Shown here: piece after piece, positions 11,039-12,348 of the stretch
How the letters are laid out: each line of letters starts with the position of its first letter
How positions within the stretch are numbered: position 1 is the first letter of the stretch
Origin: Dehalococcoidia bacterium SM23_28_2
GTDB taxonomy: Bacteria > Chloroflexota > Dehalococcoidia > SM23-28-2
Direction of reading: 5' to 3'
Assembly (NCBI GenBank): GCA_001303545.1
Contig: LJUA01000037.1
Location: 1-12,348 of the forward strand
Length of the DNA stretch: 12,348 nucleotides
Notes under the pieces: model-generated
The model's database searches: none
What the model saw: only the letters and a program-made list of their open reading frames with translations
What the model was told of the DNA's origin: nothing
Program-made: the position numbers and the translations under genes

Positions 11039-12348
11039 TTGAGCGAACGAGGCCAGGAACTTATCAAGCAGCGGCAGGCCAAGCTGGAGCGCCTGCGCGC
11101 CGGCGGCTTCGACCCCTATCCCGCCCGCTATCAGCGCACCCACACAGCCGAGGAGGCAGCGCAGGCGCTTCAGGCGCTGGAAAAGCGAGGCGCCAGCCCC
11201 GAGGAAGCGGACGAGGTCAGCCTGGCGGGGCGGGTCACCGCCATTCGCCTCATGGGCAAGCGCGCCTTCATCGACCTGCGCGATGGCACAGGCAAGATCC
11301 AGGCCGACCTCCGCCAGGACACCCTGGGCGACGAAAGCTACGAGATGTTCGTGGATCTGGTAGACATCGGCGATTTCGTGGGCGTGAGCGGCACACTCTT
11401 CCGCACTCGCAGCGGCGAGATCACCGTCCAAGTCCACCAGTACGCCTTCCTGGCCAAGGCCCTGCGTCCGCTTCCCGAGAAGTGGCACGGCGTCCAAGAC
11501 GTGGAGGTGCGCTATCGCCAGCGCTACCTTGACCTCATTGCCAACGCCCCTGTGCGCGACATTTTCCGCCTGCGCAGCCGCGTCGTCGCCGCCATCCGCC
11601 GCTTCCTGGACGAGCGCGGCTTCCTGGAGGTGGAGACGCCTGTGCTCCAGCCCTCGGCCGGAGGCGCCGCCGCCAAGCCCTTCGTCACCCATCACCACGC
11701 CCTCGACCGCGACCTCTACCTGCGCATTGCCACCGAGCTGCACCTCAAGCGCCTGATCATCGGCGGCCTCGACAGGGTATATGAGATCGGGCCTGTCTTC
11801 CGCAACGAAGGCGTCTCCACCAAGCACAACCCGGAGTACACCCTCCTGGAGTGCTATCAGGCCTATGCCGACTATCAGGACATCATGAAGCTGGTGGAGG
11901 AGATGGTGGCCTACGCGGCCCAGCAGGCCCTGGGCAGCCTGAAGGTGCCCTACGGCGACACGGTGCTGGACCTCACGCCTCCCTGGCGACGCCTCACCCT
12001 CCGACAGGCCATCGAAGAGCGCACGGGCATCGACTTCCAGGCCCACGCCGACGCCGACTCGCTCCGGCAGGCGATGGCCGGGCTGGGGCAGCGGGGTCTG
12101 CCGTTCGAAGCGCTAGTGCGGGGCCTCGAGGTTCCTACCACCGCCGGCCGTGGCAAGCTAATCGATGAGCTGCTATCGACCTTTGTCGAGCCGCAGCTCA
12201 TGCAGCCCACTTTTCTCCTCGACTACCCGCTGGAGCTATCGCCTCTGGCCAAGCGCAAGCCCGACGATCCGAACCTGGTGGAGCGCTTCGAGGGCTTCCT
12301 GGCCGGCCGCGAGATCGCCAACGCCTTCAGCGAGCTCAACGACCCCCA
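11039..12348 (+). CDS. lysS: Lysyl-tRNA synthetase, class II (3' end cut by window)
   Basis: The first 436 residues of a protein usually about 490-510 long are present. The N-terminus (SERGQELIKQRQAKLERLR, then FDPYPARYQRTHTAEEA) leads into the OB-fold anticodon-binding domain (VSLAGRVTAIRLMGKRAFIDLRDGTGKIQ). The class II core follows: RYRQRYLDLIAN, FLEVETPVLQPSAGGAAAKPFVTHH, RIATELHLKRLIIGGLDRVYEIGPVFRNEG with motif 2 FRNE at 254-257, STKHNPEYTLLECYQAYADY, and REIANAFSELNDP at the right edge. Motif 3 lies outside. It charges tRNA-Lys in the cytoplasm. The start is TTG at 11039, preceded by GGGAAAG; there is no ATG or GTG that fits the family's N-terminus. It may be co-transcribed with greA by read-through of the hairpin at 10940-10975. 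Confidence 0.97.
   Translation, partial: MSERGQELIKQRQAKLERLRAGGFDPYPARYQRTHTAEEAAQALQALEKRGASPEEADEVSLAGRVTAIRLMGKRAFIDLRDGTGKIQADLRQDTLGDESYEMFVDLVDIGDFVGVSGTLFRTRSGEITVQVHQYAFLAKALRPLPEKWHGVQDVEVRYRQRYLDLIANAPVRDIFRLRSRVVAAIRRFLDERGFLEVETPVLQPSAGGAAAKPFVTHHHALDRDLYLRIATELHLKRLIIGGLDRVYEIGPVFRNEGVSTKHNPEYTLLECYQAYADYQDIMKLVEEMVAYAAQQALGSLKVPYGDTVLDLTPPWRRLTLRQAIEERTGIDFQAHADADSLRQAMAGLGQRGLPFEALVRGLEVPTTAGRGKLIDELLSTFVEPQLMQPTFLLDYPLELSPLAKRKPDDPNLVERFEGFLAGREIANAFSELNDP

Noticed and set aside
11021..12046. Minus-strand open frame of 341 codons
   Set aside because: Antisense to lysS; no family features, and lysS motifs on the plus strand are clear.

Overview
The window looks like a chromosomal core segment of a GC-rich bacterium, most likely a member of the Chloroflexota. 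This is inferred from the combination of a T-box leader in front of leuS, the greA-lysS and rsmD-coaD-coiled-coil orders, frequent TTG starts, and a GreA whose arm sequence resembles what I recall of Chloroflexota GreA. No phage, IS or CRISPR is visible.

Left part (1-1625): the 5' two thirds of a family III CoA-transferase / alpha-methylacyl-CoA racemase-like gene (minus, running off the left edge) is divergent from a tRNA-Ala(GGC) gene with its own terminator. A small stand-alone cyclic-nucleotide-binding protein follows on the minus strand, with a strong promoter whose start point lies in a palindrome. Just beyond it is a decayed 3' half of a tRNA-Ala, so the small gene is bracketed by an intact tRNA and a tRNA relic.

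Middle left (1631-4779, plus): a complete transcriptional T-box riboswitch with a CUC (Leu) specifier, then an MgtC/SapB membrane protein gene overlapping leuS. Uncharged tRNA-Leu should therefore raise both proteins.

Middle right (10203 down to 4805, minus): a tightly packed run, apparently one operon: HtrA-type membrane serine protease, membrane-anchored GH18-like pseudoenzyme with an 11-fold octapeptide tail, rsmD, coaD, a DivIVA/F-type-B-like coiled-coil protein and a small four-helix membrane protein of unknown role. It joins envelope quality control with rRNA methylation and CoA synthesis.

Right end (10323-12348, plus): greA with a near-consensus promoter, an upstream inverted repeat and a terminator-like hairpin in its leader, followed by lysS (cut by the right edge). 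The most interesting points are the GreA lacking both catalytic acidic tip residues, its GraL-like leader, the T-box-mgtC-leuS arrangement, the tRNA-Ala relic, and the altered active-site residues in CoaD and in the GH18-like protein.
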